The notes under the pieces are model-generated. The model saw only the letters and a program-made list of their open reading frames with translations. It had not been told where the DNA came from and searched no databases. From the NCBI RefSeq assembly GCF_008017455.1, contig NZ_VRTY01000010.1:25379-89378 (forward strand): 64,000 nucleotides of DNA, in the 5' to 3' direction. Positions 29,507 through 41,349 of the stretch are shown one piece after another (position 1 is the stretch's first letter; the number at the start of each line of letters is the position of its first letter). Made by a program: the position numbers and the translations under genes. The stretch comes from Pontibacter qinzhouensis (GTDB taxonomy: Bacteria; Bacteroidota; Bacteroidia; Cytophagales; Hymenobacteraceae).

Positions 29507-31882
29507 ATGAAACAAATACTACTCCTGACCTGGCTATTTCTGGTTGCACTGCTGGTGCAGGCACAGACCAAACTGGCCTTCGATGAAACATTGCCGGAAG
29601 CCTACCTCATTAAGAAAGGAACCACCGGCATTCCAAGCCAGCAAAACATCAATAGCATTATCAGCCTTCTGCAAGGCAATGTAACCACCCAAACCGGCGG
29701 CAGGCCAAACCGCTCGCCAGAGTTTGTGGTGCGCTTCGTGCAGCAGGCACGCATTTCGCAACAGGGCGATAAGCTACAGCTAAAGGTGGTGCTCAATAAG
29801 TTTTCTGTAACGGGAGATATACTTTACAAAGGGTTCGATCTGGAAGAAGTGCTGCATCCTGAAAAACTTAGCTATAACATAAAGCTGCTGCAGGGGCAAC
29901 AGGTGCTGAAAACGTACAGCGAAAGTGCGAGCCTGAACAAAAAGGAAGTTGTGCTGCTCGATGTAATGGTTCCGGATACCATAGCAGATGGCAACTACAA
30001 ACTGGTGGTAGAAGGAAAGGAATTGCACTACACTGGCTCCAACCTGATGCGTGTGCAGGAGCGGCTAAACCTGATTAACGAGTATTATACCGCAGACGTG
30101 ACCATCAGTGCTGCTATTCAAAACCTGGGTCGTATTCAGCCAAACGATGTGGACCGCATTATGCACCACGACCGCAACCTGAAGGAGGTAGAGCAGACAT
30201 TTGCGAAGCTGAAGGCAGCTCCGTTTTACAAAGACCTCATCCTGAAAAAGAACGATCCGCAACGCCTGGGCTCCCGCCTGAACCAGCTGGAGCGACAGAT
30301 GCAGGACTTCAGGAAAGCCGTCGCCTTTGCCATCGCTACCCTGGATGAGCAATTCTATAACCGTGGCGTAAGCTTCCTGAGCACCGGCAACAGAAGAGCC
30401 GCGCAGGAGTATTTTCTGAAGTCGGTAGAGGTAAACCCCAAATTCGCACCTTCGCACCTGGAGCTGGCACGCATCGATTTCCTGAATGGATACTTGCCAG
30501 AAGCTACCGTCAGAACCAAGGACCTGCTCACGCAGATGCGCATCGATCCTCAGACACAGCAACTGGCGCTAGGCCTGGCCCACGACATCTACAGCACCTA
30601 CATAAACGAAGGCAACCACCTCACCAGCCGTGGCGATTACCGGAATGCCATGGCTGCTTATGCTAATGCCCGGGCCATGTGCAGCACCATAGGAGGCCTG
30701 CGCTGCAATTTGCCTGCCCTTAACGATGGCGAAGGACGCGCCGTGTATGGTGCTTACAGAAATATAGTAGACGAAGGCAGGCGCTTATTGGCCGGTAACA
30801 ACCTGGTTGCAGCAGAACGTGTGGCAGGGGAAGCTATGGCTTTTCAGCGACAGTACGACTTTGTGCTGCACGATGCACAGGAGGCACTGGAGTTGCAAAG
30901 TCAGGTAAAGTATCAGTACTACGTGCTCTACATCGATAAAGGCAAAACCTACCTGAAAGAGCGCAACTTTGGTAATGCCCTGAGCCAGTTCGAAGAGGCA
31001 CTGGCAATGGAGCAGCGCTTTAGCTTTCAGCGGGTGCAGGAGTTGGGGCAGCTGGCACAGCAGGCGGCCAAACCGGTGCTATTGGCAAACCTGAACCAAG
31101 GCTATGAGCAGGCTGTGAACAACAGGCTGGGAGATGCCCGCGCTGTAGCCTCAGCTGCCGTTGCCATGCAGGCACGCTACGCCCTGGAGCACGATGCAGA
31201 AGTACAGAATAAGTACAAGCAGCTCCGCGACCGTATTTCTACACAAGAGTGCATAAACAGCCAGACAGCTTATGATGGGCACATACAGCGGGCAAAAGAA
31301 CTGGTGCGCGATAGAAAATATCTGGCAGCCGACCAGGCTTATGTAGCAGCTCTTAAAGCTGCCGAAGGAAACCTGTCGTGTGGCATCGCTTCGTACTCAG
31401 CAAAAGATGGCCGCGAAGAAATTGCGGCAGCCGTTCGGTATCAGCAGATGCAGGAAGATATTAACCGTTTTGTAGCCAGCAGCAGGTACACAGAAGCTAT
31501 TCAGCGTTACAATGACGCCGAGAAATTTTACCTGGCAAACGAGATAAAGCGTTTCGGCTTAAACCATACCTCGTTGCTCAGCTTTGCCCGCAACAGCACC
31601 AAGCAACCGTTCACAGCTTCTGTTGCAAATTATTTCGCTGCTAAGGGAGAGGAGGCCGTAAGTATTCAGTTACTGACATCGCTCCTGGACAAAGGCTACG
31701 GCAAAGGCAAAACCAAAAAGCTGCAGCAGCAACTCGGCCTGCAGTTAGCTCAGAAAGACGTGCAACTAAGTGTGCAGGAAAACACCAAACTGGCTGCAGC
31801 TCAACATACTCAAAACCACAAAAAGCTGAACCACCTCAGCAAAGCCTACGAAAAGGAGCGGAAGCGGCTGGCGAAGGGTTGA
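29507..31882 (+). CDS. Secreted TPR-like repeat protein
   Basis: 791 residues from ATG 29507; that start gives a clean signal peptide (MKQILLLTWLFLVALLVQAQ), whereas the upstream TTG at 29471 would begin at the edge of a repeat element. After a beta-rich N-terminal part (about 20-190) the rest is helical with degenerate tetratricopeptide repeats, for example FYNRGVSFLSTGNRRAAQEY, YRNAMAAYANARAM and KGKTYLKERNFGNALSQFEE. Probably periplasmic or outer-membrane associated, acting as a protein-binding scaffold; no enzyme motif seen. Converges with the Ppx/GppA gene. Confidence 0.75.
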   Translation: MKQILLLTWLFLVALLVQAQTKLAFDETLPEAYLIKKGTTGIPSQQNINSIISLLQGNVTTQTGGRPNRSPEFVVRFVQQARISQQGDKLQLKVVLNKFSVTGDILYKGFDLEEVLHPEKLSYNIKLLQGQQVLKTYSESASLNKKEVVLLDVMVPDTIADGNYKLVVEGKELHYTGSNLMRVQERLNLINEYYTADVTISAAIQNLGRIQPNDVDRIMHHDRNLKEVEQTFAKLKAAPFYKDLILKKNDPQRLGSRLNQLERQMQDFRKAVAFAIATLDEQFYNRGVSFLSTGNRRAAQEYFLKSVEVNPKFAPSHLELARIDFLNGYLPEATVRTKDLLTQMRIDPQTQQLALGLAHDIYSTYINEGNHLTSRGDYRNAMAAYANARAMCSTIGGLRCNLPALNDGEGRAVYGAYRNIVDEGRRLLAGNNLVAAERVAGEAMAFQRQYDFVLHDAQEALELQSQVKYQYYVLYIDKGKTYLKERNFGNALSQFEEALAMEQRFSFQRVQELGQLAQQAAKPVLLANLNQGYEQAVNNRLGDARAVASAAVAMQARYALEHDAEVQNKYKQLRDRISTQECINSQTAYDGHIQRAKELVRDRKYLAADQAYVAALKAAEGNLSCGIASYSAKDGREEIAAAVRYQQMQEDINRFVASSRYTEAIQRYNDAEKFYLANEIKRFGLNHTSLLSFARNSTKQPFTASVANYFAAKGEEAVSIQLLTSLLDKGYGKGKTKKLQQQLGLQLAQKDVQLSVQENTKLAAAQHTQNHKKLNHLSKAYEKERKRLAKG

Positions 31883-31952
31883 ATTTTGAGTGAATGAATG
31901 AGTAAATGAGTGAATGTTTTTTACGCACATTCAAAATTCACTCACTCAAAAT
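31883..31952. terminator. Hairpin between convergent TPR-like and Ppx/GppA genes
   Basis: ATTTTGAGTGAATGAATGAG (from 31883) is partly complementary to ATTCACTCACTCAAAAT (31936-31952). The right arm overlaps the last codons and the TGA stop of the Ppx gene, and TTTTTT lies between the arms. It could terminate both genes. The left arm is built of repeated GAATGAGT words. Confidence 0.5.
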
Positions 31953-32876
31953 TAAATCCAGCACCCCTTCCTTCAGCGCGTAGGCCGATACGCGAATTTC
32001 GTTCAGCTGGTATTGTTGCAGCACAAAATCTATGACAATGCCGGCTACTACAATCATATCGACGCGCATCTCCAGCATGCCGGGTATGGCCAGGCGTTGG
32101 GTGTGGTTCTTAGTGAGAAGTTGGTGGTAAATCTGGTAGAAATCTGCTACAGCCAGCGCAGATGCGGGTGGGGGAGAAGCTTCTTTGCGCCAGGTGTTGC
32201 CTTTGCTTTGGGCATCTATGTCGCAAAGGGTGTCGAAGGTGCCGGAAGAGCCGACTAATACCGTTGGCCGATGTATGGCAATGGCCTCAGAGAGTGGCTG
32301 CAGTTTTTCCTGCAGAAAAGCCTTTTCTGCTGCTATACTGTTAGCCGAAATCGGGTCCTGCTGAAAGAACTTGTCCATGAGGCGCTGTGCTCCGATTTCA
32401 AAGCTTTTTTTCCAGAAGATCTGGTGCACGTTGCAGATGATGAACTCCACACTGCCGCCGCCTATGTCTATAACCAGCGAGGTTGCCTCATCCAGCACAC
32501 CGGCCGCTCTTACGCCGTAGTAAATCAGTTCTGCTTCCCGATCGCCATCTATTACCTCCACCTGTATGCCGGTCTGCTGCAGAATGTCCTGCACAAAAGC
32601 TTCGCCGTTGGCCGCGTTGCGCACCATGCTGGTCGCCATGGCCCGTACCACGCGCACCTGGTGCTCCTCCATCTGCCTCCTGAAATCCTGTAGCGTATCT
32701 AAAGCACGTGCATAGGCCGCAGGCGCAATAGCACCGCTGCTGATGCCGCCCTGCCCCAGCCGCACCGGCACCTTTATCTTCACCAGGTCTGTTAAAGCGC
32801 CAGCTGCACCAACTTCCGTTATCTGCAGGTGAAATGTATTCGTGCCCATATCGATGAGAGCTATTCTTTTGTCCAT
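31938..32876 (-). CDS. Exopolyphosphatase / pppGpp phosphatase family protein (Ppx/GppA)
   Basis: 312 residues with start ATG at 32874-32876 (MDKRIALIDMGTNTFHLQIT). A longer frame exists upstream but crosses a simple GAATGAGT repeat. ASKHA-fold motifs: ALIDMGTNTFHL (phosphate loop 1), SLVIDIGGGSVEFII (loop 2) and TVLVGSSGTFDTL. Only the catalytic domain is present; the C-terminal HD-like domain of E. coli Ppx (513 aa) is missing, as in the short Ppx type. Substrate is polyphosphate or (p)ppGpp; the sequence alone does not decide. Confidence 0.85.
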   Translation of the reverse strand: MDKRIALIDMGTNTFHLQITEVGAAGALTDLVKIKVPVRLGQGGISSGAIAPAAYARALDTLQDFRRQMEEHQVRVVRAMATSMVRNAANGEAFVQDILQQTGIQVEVIDGDREAELIYYGVRAAGVLDEATSLVIDIGGGSVEFIICNVHQIFWKKSFEIGAQRLMDKFFQQDPISANSIAAEKAFLQEKLQPLSEAIAIHRPTVLVGSSGTFDTLCDIDAQSKGNTWRKEASPPPASALAVADFYQIYHQLLTKNHTQRLAIPGMLEMRVDMIVVAGIVIDFVLQQYQLNEIRVSAYALKEGVLDLILSE

Positions 32877-32972
32877 TTCCGGAATGAGTGAATGAGTGAA
32901 TAAGTGGTTGAGCGAAAGAGAGTATTTAGAAAGCCTCTGTAACATAAAATAGTATTTGCCGGGGCAACGCCG

Positions 32973-33029
32973 GATTATTCCAATGAAAAAGGCCTTCCAA
33001 AGAAAAAGTGGGCAAAACCAGCCAAGGGT
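32973..33029 (+). repeat. 57-bp dispersed element, copy 5
   Basis: GATTATTCCAATGAAAA at the left, GGCCTTCCAAAG in the middle, GCCAAGGGT at the right. Lies between the methyltransferase and Ppx/GppA genes, both on the - strand. Confidence 0.85.
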
Positions 33030-33098
33030 TAGTCACGACAATAGACCTTTCTACAACACTCGTGTCTAAAATCTACTATCTAGCATCTAAAATATAAT

Positions 33099-33983
33099 TC
33101 AGGATTTAAACCTGAAAAACGTCCCCAGCGGCAGCTTCCGCTCGCCTTTGTCCTGCAGGTAAATTTCGCCTAACTCTTCGTTTTTAATTTGCGCTCCAAA
33201 AGTCTGGTGCATCAGGTTCTCCAAAATCAGGGCCGAGAAGCCGAGGGAGTAGAGGTTGATGAGCAGGAAATAATCGGTTTTGTCGAGCATCTGGTGGCAG
33301 AGCTTTATGAGTTCGTTCAGTTCGTCTTCCAGCTGCCACTTTTCGCCGTTCGGGCCTCGGCCATAGGCGGGCGGGTCTAATATAATGCCGTTGTAGGTGT
33401 TGCCGCGCTTCACCTCACGCCGGGCAAATTTCATGGCATCTTCCACAATCCAGCGAATGTTGTCGAGGTTGCTGGCTTCCATGTTGTCGCGGGCCCAGAA
33501 GTTCACCTGCTTTATAGAGTCGAGGTGCGTAATATCGGCTCCGGCTGCTTTGGCTGCCAGCGAGGCGGCACCGGTGTAGGCAAACATGTTCAGTACCTTC
33601 GGCGGCTTAGTTTTCAGGTTGCGGGTGGTGTCGTAAATAAACTGCCAGTTAGCATCCTGCTCCGGGAATAGCCCCACATGCTTAAACGACGAGAGCCCCA
33701 GCCGGAAACGCAGCTGCATGTCTTTGTACCGGTAATTGATGTGCCACTGTTCCGGCATTCCTTTTTTCAGCTGCCACTGGCCTTTTTCGGAGCTGCCTTT
33801 GTCGCGCTTAAAAACGGCTTGTGCCATGCGTTGCCACTCCTGCTCCGGCAGGTGCTTGTCCCAGATGGCCTGCGGCTCGGGGCGCGCCACATAATAGCTG
33901 CCGAAGCGCTCCAGTTTCTCGAAGTTTCCGGAGTCTACTAATTCGTAATCAGGCCAGTTTTCGGATGTTAAAAAGGAATACAT
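33099..33983 (-). CDS. Class I SAM-dependent methyltransferase, RlmI-like
   Basis: 294 residues. The C-terminal Rossmann fold shows the SAM loop VLNMFAYTGAASLAAKAAGA, the acidic DSIKQVNFWARDN and the catalytic-type motif IILDPPAYGRG. Such DPP(A/S)-Y/F motifs and the FxYTG loop are typical of the RlmI/RlmK group that methylates 23S rRNA. No PUA domain is visible at the N-terminus, unlike E. coli RlmI, so the target base is uncertain. Confidence 0.8.
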   Translation of the reverse strand: MYSFLTSENWPDYELVDSGNFEKLERFGSYYVARPEPQAIWDKHLPEQEWQRMAQAVFKRDKGSSEKGQWQLKKGMPEQWHINYRYKDMQLRFRLGLSSFKHVGLFPEQDANWQFIYDTTRNLKTKPPKVLNMFAYTGAASLAAKAAGADITHLDSIKQVNFWARDNMEASNLDNIRWIVEDAMKFARREVKRGNTYNGIILDPPAYGRGPNGEKWQLEDELNELIKLCHQMLDKTDYFLLINLYSLGFSALILENLMHQTFGAQIKNEELGEIYLQDKGERKLPLGTFFRFKS

Positions 33984-34089
33984 ATCTTTGTGAATTATTT
34001 CTGACAGTGTGTACTATTCGGTAAAAGTACTACTATTACTGCTAACCTGAAAAAATGCACGTTAGAGCTGTTTTAATTGTTACAGATAC

Positions 34090-34863
34090 ATGGCAATAAG
34101 CTTTTTTAAATACCAGGGCACGGGCAACGACTTCGTGATGGTCGACAACCGGAAACACAATTTCCCTGCAGATGATGAGCAACTGGTGAAGCGCCTGTGC
34201 GACCGCCGCATGGGTGTTGGGGCCGATGGCCTGATCCTGTTGCAGGACCACTCCGCCTACGACTTCGAAATGGTGTATTACAACGCCGATGGCCGCATAG
34301 GCTCTATGTGTGGCAACGGTGCCCGCTGCACCGTTCGCTTTGCCCGCCACCTGGGCGTAATTGAGGATGTGGCCTGTTTCCTGGCTGCAGACGGCGAGCA
34401 CCAGGCCAGCGTAGAGCGCGACCTGATACACCTGAAGATGAACGATGTACATGGCGTAGAGAAAATCGGGGATGATTATTACCTGAACACCGGTTCGCCG
34501 CATTATGTACGGTTCGTAGACGATGTGCAGGCGCTGGATGTGTACAAAGAAGGAAAAGCTATTCGGTATAACGAGCGTTTTGCTGAGGTCGGAACTAATG
34601 TGAACTTTATTCAGCAGCTATCAGGAAATGAGTTTTTTGTGCGCACCTACGAGCGTGGCGTGGAAGACGAAACACTTTCTTGTGGAACTGGCGTAACGGC
34701 TTGTGCTTTGGTGGCAGGTTTGCGGGGCATAAGCGGACCGGTAAAAATCAAAACCCTTGGCGGAGACCTGGAAGTGAGGTTTCAGCACGAAGACGACAAT
34801 TTTCACCACATAAAATTAATCGGGCCGGCTAAGCAGGTGTTTACGGGTACGGTAGCTCTCTAA
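34090..34863 (+). CDS. dapF: Diaminopimelate epimerase
   Basis: 257 residues; interconverts LL- and meso-diaminopimelate for lysine and peptidoglycan synthesis. Both active-site cysteines are seen: Cys74 in MCGNGARC and about Cys194 in TLSCGTGVTAC. N-terminal FFKYQGTGNDFVMVDN is the family start. A TAtcTTTG box (33983-33990) lies 100 bp upstream but lacks a good -33 partner. The GNAT gene follows after 22 bp. Confidence 0.95.
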   Translation: MAISFFKYQGTGNDFVMVDNRKHNFPADDEQLVKRLCDRRMGVGADGLILLQDHSAYDFEMVYYNADGRIGSMCGNGARCTVRFARHLGVIEDVACFLAADGEHQASVERDLIHLKMNDVHGVEKIGDDYYLNTGSPHYVRFVDDVQALDVYKEGKAIRYNERFAEVGTNVNFIQQLSGNEFFVRTYERGVEDETLSCGTGVTACALVAGLRGISGPVKIKTLGGDLEVRFQHEDDNFHHIKLIGPAKQVFTGTVAL

Positions 34864-34885
34864 CCAATACTTAACCCAGATCGAT

Positions 34886-35401
34886 ATGTTACTGAAGTCA
34901 GACCACACGTACCTCCGCGCTTTAGAACCTGTCGATCTGGATTTTTTATACACCCTCGAAAACGATACCAGGGTGTGGCAGGTAGGCAACACACTTATGC
35001 CGTACTCCAGGTTTGTGCTGGAGCAGTACCTCGAAAATGCCGCGCTCGATATTTTCACCGTAAAGCAACTGCGCCTTGTTATCTGCACCCACAACCATAA
35101 GGCTGTAGGCGCTATTGATCTTTTCGATTTTGAACCGCTACACCAACGAGCCGGGATAGGTATTGTAATTGCCGGACCCGAACGAGGCAAAGGTTATGCT
35201 GCGGAGGCACTGCAGGTACTATTAGAATATGGCAGACAGATTTTGCAGCTTCACCAGGTCTATTGCTCTGTTACGGCCGATAACGAGGCAAGCCTGCACC
35301 TTTTTCAGAAAGCAGGTTTTGCAGAAATCGGTGTGCGAAGACAGTGGCTGCGAACCCCAACTGGTTGGCAGGATGTTGTTGATTTTCAGAAGCTGCTGTA
35401 G
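34886..35401 (+). CDS. GNAT family N-acetyltransferase (RimJ/RimL-like)
   Basis: 171 residues. Starts LLKSDHTYLRALEPVDLDFL, and the acetyl-CoA-binding motif A is visible as IVIAGPERGKGYAAEALQVL, followed by the NEASLHLFQKAGF motif B. This is the Acetyltransf_3 pattern of enzymes that modify N-termini of ribosomal proteins, antibiotics or small amines; the substrate is unknown. Close to dapF, probably one transcript. Confidence 0.85.
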   Translation: MLLKSDHTYLRALEPVDLDFLYTLENDTRVWQVGNTLMPYSRFVLEQYLENAALDIFTVKQLRLVICTHNHKAVGAIDLFDFEPLHQRAGIGIVIAGPERGKGYAAEALQVLLEYGRQILQLHQVYCSVTADNEASLHLFQKAGFAEIGVRRQWLRTPTGWQDVVDFQKLL

Positions 35402-35793
35402 AAGAGACACAAGACTTTTCAGCACAAGGTTTAAGAATAGGTTAGGTTGCCGACTTCGGTAGAAAACAAATTATTCTAATAAAAACGTCCTTCCAAAGGG
35501 TATTTGCCTTCCTTTCAGCCAAGGGTATCTAACCTCCAACCCAACCAGCCAAACATAAATCTCTCTCAAAAAGAACTTCTGCCACATTGCCCCTTGTTAC
35601 CAATATTGTCAGGAGAGAGGCAAGCTGCTGCAAATGAAAAACAAGCAGGGTTTTGTCTTTCGGAAAATCTGACAGATATCAGTTTAAATCTCAAGTTGGT
35701 ATTGTTTTCGTACTGATAGTAAGATATATCAGAAAAACACCTTATTTTTGACGATATTGCGGTTAAAGATATTCATTTAAATACTCCTATAGA
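35402..35793. other. 392-bp intergenic region before secA
   Basis: Contains one copy of the 57-bp element (35469-35526). TAttTTTG at 35743-35750, 43 bp before the secA start, may be the secA -7 box, but no TTG is found 19-21 nt upstream. A 70-codon open frame (35504-35716) overlaps the repeat and is not supported. Confidence 0.6.
35469..35526 (+). repeat. 58-bp dispersed element, copy 6
   Basis: AATTATTCTAATAAAAA at the left, CCTTCCAAAGGG in the middle, GCCAAGGGT at the right. It lies 267 bp before secA. Confidence 0.85.
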
Positions 35794-39165
<3,372 letters not shown>

Positions 39166-39180
39166 AAAGTAGTAATAGAA

Positions 39181-39216
39181 AGAGCCACTATGCCTTTTAG
39201 GTATAGTGGCTCTTTT
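39181..39216 (+). terminator. Rho-independent terminator after secA
   Basis: 14-bp stem AGAGCCACTATGCC / GGTATAGTGGCTCT with one G-T wobble (39181-39194 and 39200-39213), loop TTTTA, then TTTT. Confidence 0.85.
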
Positions 39217-39248
39217 ATGCCTGTTCTGTGGCTGTCAATTTATCATTT

Positions 39249-39875
39249 ATGAAACATATTTATCTTTTAATTTTATTTACTGCTTTTTCGTGGGCAGCCT
39301 ATGCACAGTCGTACGAAGGCGTTGAACCTGAAGGACCAGAAGAAACACCAGAGCTGAACAAGCTGCTGAAAGCGGAGCTGGGGCTGCACGGAATAGGCTT
39401 AAGTTATGAGTTGCCGGTAAGCGCTAAGTTTCTGGTAGATATAAGCGGCGGTTTAGGAGCAGGTTATGCTGTAACAAAAGGCAGCTATTACACCGACAGC
39501 TTCAGCTCTACCTGGATTTTTATCGACCCTGTAGTTTATGTAAAAGCAGGTGGCCGGTACCTGTACAACAGGAGCAAACGATTCGAAAAATTAAAGTCGG
39601 TGCGGAACAATGCCGGTAATTTTATTGGGTTCCAAACGAAATACACAACGCAAAGAGCCTTCAACAACAACGTTTTTGACCAAATGGCTGAACCGCTGAA
39701 CAGAACGTGGCTGAACGAAATTCACTGGGGCATACAACGGGACATGAGCGAGAAGATTTTATTTAACTTGCACCTCGGCATTGGGTATGCGGCCGACCTC
39801 GACTTCAGAAACAGCATTGCCTACCCGGCCATTGGCGCTACATTTTCGTACATCCTGCACAAAAAAAGTATATAA
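39249..39875 (+). CDS. Secreted or outer-membrane beta-barrel-like protein, unknown function
   Basis: 208 residues from ATG 39249, giving a clean signal peptide (MKHIYLLILFTAFSWAAYAQ); the upstream start at 39228 would precede it with unrelated residues. The mature part alternates short amphipathic beta strands and Gly/aromatic residues (GLHGIGLSYELPVSAKFLVD, LHLGIGYAADLDF), which suggests a small outer-membrane barrel. No specific family recognised. Last codons lie directly against a half copy of the dispersed element. Confidence 0.65.
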   Translation: MKHIYLLILFTAFSWAAYAQSYEGVEPEGPEETPELNKLLKAELGLHGIGLSYELPVSAKFLVDISGGLGAGYAVTKGSYYTDSFSSTWIFIDPVVYVKAGGRYLYNRSKRFEKLKSVRNNAGNFIGFQTKYTTQRAFNNNVFDQMAEPLNRTWLNEIHWGIQRDMSEKILFNLHLGIGYAADLDFRNSIAYPAIGATFSYILHKKSI

Positions 39876-39878
39876 AAG

Positions 39879-39908
39879 CTTCTGAAGGCCAAAATCATTG
39901 GAATAATT
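39879..39908 (-). repeat. Half copy of the 57-bp dispersed element, copy 7
   Basis: Only the AT-rich half remains: CTTCTGAAGG followed by CCAAAATCATTGGAATAATT. The ACCCTTG half would fall inside the preceding gene and is absent. It ends 9 bp before the deoC start. Confidence 0.7.
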
Positions 39909-39917
39909 TATACAACT

Positions 39918-40580
39918 ATGTCCGGAACAGAATTAGCACCTTACATAGACCACACGCTGCTGCGCCCCGATGCAACAGAAGAGCAGGTGGCGCAGCTTTG
40001 CGATGAGGCTGGCGGGTATGGCTTTGCGGCAGTGTGTGTGGCACCTTGTTATGTACAACTGGCAAAAAAGCAGCTCGGCCCCGGAACATTAGTAAAAGTG
40101 GCTACGGTGGTGGGTTTTCCATTGGGTTACCAGCACCACAAAGTTAAGTTCCTGGAAACACACCAGGCCATAGAAGACGGTGCCTCTGAAATTGATGTGG
40201 TCATGAACGTGTCGGCGTTTAAGTCGGGGAACTATAACCATGTAGAGAATGAGTTAGGCGACCTGGCCAAATTTTGCCACCTGAAAAATGCCGAACTGAA
40301 AGTGATTATAGAAACGGCCCTGCTTACAGACGAGGAAATTGTAAAAGCCTGCGAAATTTGTGCAGCAGCAGGAGCCGATTATGTTAAAACATCGACAGGC
40401 TTTGCAGCAGGTGGAGCAACAGTAGCCCACATCGAACTGATGCGCCGTACCCTGCCACAGCACATTAAAATAAAGGCATCAGGCGGCATTAAAACATTTG
40501 CCGATGCCCAAGCGTTAGTTAATGCAGGAGCCGACCGCTTAGGTTGCTCTGCCAGTATACAAATCGTAAAACATGAATAA
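39918..40580 (+). CDS. deoC: Deoxyribose-phosphate aldolase
   Basis: 220 residues; cleaves 2-deoxyribose 5-phosphate to acetaldehyde and glyceraldehyde 3-phosphate in deoxynucleoside catabolism. YIDHTLLRPDATEEQV start, EIDVVMNVSAFKSG, the Schiff-base Lys in GADYVKTSTGFAAGGAT and the second Lys in IKIKASGGIKTF-type context (HIKIKASGGIKTFADA). Its last 8 bases overlap the start of the SPOR lipoprotein gene. Confidence 0.96.
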   Translation: MSGTELAPYIDHTLLRPDATEEQVAQLCDEAGGYGFAAVCVAPCYVQLAKKQLGPGTLVKVATVVGFPLGYQHHKVKFLETHQAIEDGASEIDVVMNVSAFKSGNYNHVENELGDLAKFCHLKNAELKVIIETALLTDEEIVKACEICAAAGADYVKTSTGFAAGGATVAHIELMRRTLPQHIKIKASGGIKTFADAQALVNAGADRLGCSASIQIVKHE

Positions 40581-41085
40581 AGTAAGTAACCTGCTGTTTG
40601 CGCTGCTTTTTCTGGTGCTGGCAGCTTGTGGGTCCAGTTCCCGTACCAGCACCAGCGATGCAGGCAGGGCAACAGGCAAAACCAGAGCAGCAGAAGACCT
40701 GAGCGAGTTCAGGCCTACCTACCCCGACGCAGAAGCAACAGGCAGTAACGCCGCTGCACCCCTTACACCTACAAATCACGTCAATAACCGCGTGGCCGCA
40801 CTTATGGATACCGTGGCCAGTGTGAATAGAAATGTAAAATACGCACAAGGCTTCCGGATACTGGCTTACAACGGCTCGGAGCGGCAAACGGTCATGGATC
40901 TTCGGAAAGCCATTATAGCCAGAGTGCCGCAGGAGAAGGATTACCTGACGTACCAGCAGCCGAACTTCCGCCTGAAAATCGGTGATTACTTTTCCAGGAT
41001 AGAGGCACAGCAGGTGCTGAACCAGATAAGAGACTTGCTCCCGAATGCCCAAATCGTGTCGGACCAGATCAACATCAACAAATAA
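40573..41085 (+). CDS. SPOR-domain lipoprotein
   Basis: 170 residues. Lipoprotein signal peptide with lipobox LAAC (Cys19). The C-terminal 80 residues (GFRILAYNGSERQTVMDLRK ... FRLKIGDYFSRIEAQQVLNQ) have the SPOR pattern, which binds denuded glycan strands at the division site. Ser/Thr/Ala-rich linker between. Overlaps deoC by 8 bp (ATGAATAA), so translation is coupled although the functions look unrelated. Confidence 0.8.
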   Translation: MNKVSNLLFALLFLVLAACGSSSRTSTSDAGRATGKTRAAEDLSEFRPTYPDAEATGSNAAAPLTPTNHVNNRVAALMDTVASVNRNVKYAQGFRILAYNGSERQTVMDLRKAIIARVPQEKDYLTYQQPNFRLKIGDYFSRIEAQQVLNQIRDLLPNAQIVSDQININK

Positions 41086-41118
41086 GAAAACAGAAAGTTA
41101 TTTTTGTTGCAGATATTG

Positions 41119-41169
41119 AAAAAACGTTGTGGTTTATCGTACGGATAACACAACGTTTTTTTTTATTTT
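41119..41169 (+). terminator. Rho-independent terminator after the SPOR gene
   Basis: 13-bp stem AAAAAACGTTGTG / CACAACGTTTTTT (41119-41131 and 41149-41161) with an inner TTATC/GATAA stem, then a T-rich run ending ATTTTG. Confidence 0.85.
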
Positions 41170-41214
41170 GCGGGAGTCGTTTCAGTAACGTTCTGGTTCA
41201 GCAAGAGAAGCGTA

Positions 41215-41272
41215 AATTATTTAAATGATTTTGCCCTTCCAAAGCATTTTACAGCTGAAAACTGTCAAGGGT
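41215..41272 (+). repeat. 58-bp dispersed element, copy 8
   Basis: AATTATTTAAATGATTTTG at the left, CCCTTCCAAAG in the middle, GTCAAGGGT at the right. It ends 77 bp before the amidohydrolase ATG. Confidence 0.85.
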
Positions 41273-41349
41273 AAGAAAATGCTCGGGCTACTATAAGCGA
41301 TGTAAAACAGGAGGAGGGCCATGCAACCAGTTATAAATTAAGAAAATTG

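Noticed and set aside
32877..32945. Longer N-terminus for the Ppx/GppA protein
   Set aside because: The extension reads through a simple GAATGAGT repeat; the family start is MDKRIALIDMGTNT.
33983..33990. TATCTTTG as the dapF promoter
   Set aside because: Good -7 box, but no TTG at 19-21 nt upstream and it overlaps the start codon of the methyltransferase gene on the other strand; left unlisted as a promoter.
35504..35716. 70-codon open frame before secA
   Set aside because: Overlaps a repeat copy and has no recognisable features.
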